From: Clostridia bacterium
GTDB taxonomy: Bacteria > Bacillota_A > Clostridia > Oscillospirales > CAG-272
Reading direction: 5' to 3'
DNA length: 41,597 nucleotides
NCBI GenBank assembly: GCA_017501345.1
Contig: JAFVXC010000036.1
Location: forward strand, 1 to 41,597
A program made the position numbers and the translations under genes. Every line of letters starts with the position of its first letter. Positions within the stretch are counted from its first letter, which is position 1. Of this stretch, positions 39,577 to 41,597 are shown piece by piece. Under the pieces are notes generated by a model. It worked only from the letters and a program-made list of their open reading frames with translations. It was not told the DNA's origin and did no database searches.

Positions 39577-41597
39577 TCACTTCTTGACGCAAAACGAATA
39601 ATTCCTGCACAAAAAATGGATATTTATTGATTCCCGCCGCTTCGTGAGCGTTTCGCGCCCTCTCTCTGCAGCCTTTTCGTATGCCTTCTGCGCCTGCCGC
39701 TCGACGACCCGCTTCATCGGTGCCATTGCTTCGAGCCCGAGCAGCTTCTTATCGTAAAGATTGATGCGATTCTGCGTTTTGATCGCCTCCTGGCGAAGCT
39801 CGGAGATCCGCGCACGATCCTTCGCTCCATCAGAGAAGGAGAGGTTTTTGATTTCGGCATTCAGCTCTTGAAGCCGCTCCTGCTGTGCGTCGAGGTTCTC
39901 GATGTTCGCTCGGTATACCTCGAGAATCCTCCGCTCCTCAGGATCCGTCACCACCGAATCGAGCGCCGCCGTAAGCGTCGAACGGTTGGATTTGCGGACG
40001 GAGTAGCGAATGTCGGGATTGCTACCGTCGAAAGTGCCGATATTGTCGGTTGCCGATTTGATTTGAGTAGAATCGAAAACAACAACTTCATCCGAGGTTC
40101 CGTAATCGACGATTACACCATCATATCCCGCATATTGCAGATGCGAGGTAAAGCTATTGATATAAGAGTTTAGGGGATGAATAACGCCTCCGCTCATAGA
40201 AAAATTGCTTTCGGACATATCAAGAACATCCGCTAATTCCTCTATGCTGTGATAATCAGATAAGACGAGAGGATTTTTCAAGCTCAAAAAGTATTCCTTG
40301 CTGCCGCCATATTGCTCAGCTTGGGAACGATTTGACGAAAAGTAAAACCCTTTTCCGTACACGCCATCATCAGTATTACTTCCAATCTTTTTTCGGTCAA
40401 ACGCCGTAAAATCAGCGCTCGTTCCATGATAAAACACCTTCGGCGTGCCGTCGGGATTCAACATAGTGGGATTTACAGATTTCGGAGAAAATTCCGTGTC
40501 ATATCTCTTGACAAAATCGAACAAATCAGATATACTATATACAGTAGTCGAGTGCGAATCGGTTAAGCCTCCGTTTTCGGAGTGAACACCGCGATCAATC
40601 TCGGCTACTTTTTCTATATATTTCAAACTATATGCACGAGTAAATGTATCGTTACTCTTTGCAGAATACGCCTCCTCTGCGAATAACTTAATTAAGGATA
40701 TTTTTCCATCAATATCGACTAAACTATATAGGCTATGCATCCAAGTGCTTCCCGGCAATTTTCTCTTGCTTTTGTGGCTGGAGATCACAGTATCAAGTAG
40801 CACTGCATTTTCTACGATGAGATTGATATTTGCAGATATATAGGAAATATCTGATTTGTACGCTTTGGGTGAATTGATAATCGACTCTTTCGCCACCTCT
40901 GTGCTCCAAGAAAATTTTCTTCCGGTGTCTTTGTTGATTGTGTTTCCAGACGAAGGTTTTGCGTTTTTATCTATATTTGCGATTTTAAGAGGTGTTGCAT
41001 CTCGCGCCCTCCAATCACCAAACCACGCGCGAAAGAACGGGGACTTCGTGCCGAGCTCTGCATAAAACTTTCTCGCCCACTTTTCTGCCTTCTGTATTTC
41101 TTCGGAAGTAAAATTGTTGATACTAATGCGTCCGCGAACTTCTCCGATCGATCGAACGAGTTCCACATCTGCATTGGAGATCTCCGAGTCTTGCTCGCCC
41201 CTTCTAACAGAAAACGACTCCGAATCCACAGACATCTGCGAATTTTCCTTGCCATCCCCAATCTCCCGATACGTCTCGCCGGCATCGGCGAGCGCGTCAA
41301 AGAACAGCGCCTGTATCCGCTCGACCGCCTCGGCAGACTCGTGCAGGAACTGCGCCTCGTCGGATTGGAACGCCGCACCCTCGTATGCCCTTCGAATCTT
41401 CGCGAGCAGCTCCGCAAAGTAAGACTTGATCTTTTCGACAAGGCTCTTGTCCTTTTTCTCGAGCGTCTCAAAGAACGTCTGCGCGTTGCCGTCGGTCAGC
41501 ATACGCTCCATCGCATCGGCAACGACCTCCTCGATCGCCGCGTCAAAGGTAATCGGGTGTCCCGCTTCCTTCGCAGCAGCCATCTGCTCGCGCGCCA
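39577..41597 (-). CDS. C-terminal part of a polyvalent mobile-element protein with ADP-ribosyltransferase domain (partial, truncated)
   Basis: The frame is open to the window edge, so the N terminus is missing. Counting from the first Met in view (41583), residues 1-65 (AIEEVVADAMERMLTDGNAQTF) resemble the segment after the metallopeptidase in large polyvalent proteins of phages and ICEs. SPFFRAWFGDWR (181-192) opens a module ending near 335 that could be a BECR-type nuclease or LPD domain. Residues about 380-515 are an ART-PolyVal domain: VFYHGTSADFTAFD, GVYGKGFYFSSN, DEVVVFDSTQIKSA, then SNPDIRYSVR. A coiled-coil region (540-648) is cut off after TKRRES by an unrelated 16-residue AT-rich-coded tail. 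Such proteins normally continue for many hundreds of residues, so this is probably a decayed remnant. Confidence 0.75.
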   Translation of the reverse strand, partial: AREQMAAAKEAGHPITFDAAIEEVVADAMERMLTDGNAQTFFETLEKKDKSLVEKIKSYFAELLAKIRRAYEGAAFQSDEAQFLHESAEAVERIQALFFDALADAGETYREIGDGKENSQMSVDSESFSVRRGEQDSEISNADVELVRSIGEVRGRISINNFTSEEIQKAEKWARKFYAELGTKSPFFRAWFGDWRARDATPLKIANIDKNAKPSSGNTINKDTGRKFSWSTEVAKESIINSPKAYKSDISYISANINLIVENAVLLDTVISSHKSKRKLPGSTWMHSLYSLVDIDGKISLIKLFAEEAYSAKSNDTFTRAYSLKYIEKVAEIDRGVHSENGGLTDSHSTTVYSISDLFDFVKRYDTEFSPKSVNPTMLNPDGTPKVFYHGTSADFTAFDRKKIGSNTDDGVYGKGFYFSSNRSQAEQYGGSKEYFLSLKNPLVLSDYHSIEELADVLDMSESNFSMSGGVIHPLNSYINSFTSHLQYAGYDGVIVDYGTSDEVVVFDSTQIKSATDNIGTFDGSNPDIRYSVRKSNRSTLTAALDSVVTDPEERRILEVYRANIENLDAQQERLQELNAEIKNLSFSDGAKDRARISELRQEAIKTQNRINLYDKKLLGLEAMAPMKRVVERQAQKAYEKAAERGRETLTKRRESINIHFLCRNYSFCVKK

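Overview
The window reads as a chromosomal segment of an uncultured Clostridia-type Firmicute, probably a gut Oscillospirales or Christensenellales-like lineage. The support is the conserved small families TSCPD, TIGR04086, DUF6514-like and DUF6897-like, the long form of HPF, RqcH, Firmicute-type GGAGG ribosome binding sites, and very regular sigma-A promoters. Base composition is intermediate. Nearly everything up to about 39.2 kb is housekeeping; the right edge is accessory. I saw no tRNA, rRNA, CRISPR array or complete insertion sequence.

Layout. 1-172 holds terminator-like hairpins, including a 30-nt hairpin (136-165) that recurs at 20910-20938 and, by its right arm, at the left window edge. 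173-11522 is all on the minus strand: mntP; a tatD-prmC-ddl cluster; a nagA-membrane protein-metG cluster; rqcH; a NagD-like HAD phosphatase; hpf. 11523-11966 is the divergent hpf/ligA control region. ligA then meets a cytoplasmic-looking amidase tail to tail, followed by rsmI and an unknown membrane protein. 16543-19617 encodes a large unusual protein: a long Lys/Ala/Glu/Ser-rich arm, an FtsK-gamma winged helix, two further predicted winged helices and a C-terminal Mrr-type nuclease domain. trpS, a small Lsm-like protein and ispE follow, then a plus-strand run: AI-2E family transporter, htpG, TSCPD protein and phosphohexomutase.

28415-37275 is again minus strand: DUF308-like protein; uvrC-rsmD-coaD; ptsH (HPr); and rimM-trmD-(O-antigen-ligase-like membrane protein)-two small single-pass proteins. 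yajC and a TIGR04086 membrane protein lie on the plus strand, followed by a small ABM monooxygenase-like gene with a striking palindrome at its promoter and a DUF6514-like gene. 39577-41597 is the C-terminal part of a giant phage/ICE-type polyvalent protein carrying an ADP-ribosyltransferase domain. It looks mosaic in base composition and abruptly truncated, and is probably a mobile-element remnant.

Fifteen promoters could be read directly. Fourteen have exactly 17 nt between the -35 and -10 boxes and one has 16; most also carry TGn before the -10. These promoters were used to choose start codons. The most unusual items are the FtsK-gamma/Mrr fusion, the truncated mosaic polyvalent protein, the hairpin that both looks like a terminator and buries the TIGR04086 ribosome binding site, the ABM operator, and the two-start membrane/Lsm-like protein overlapping ispE.
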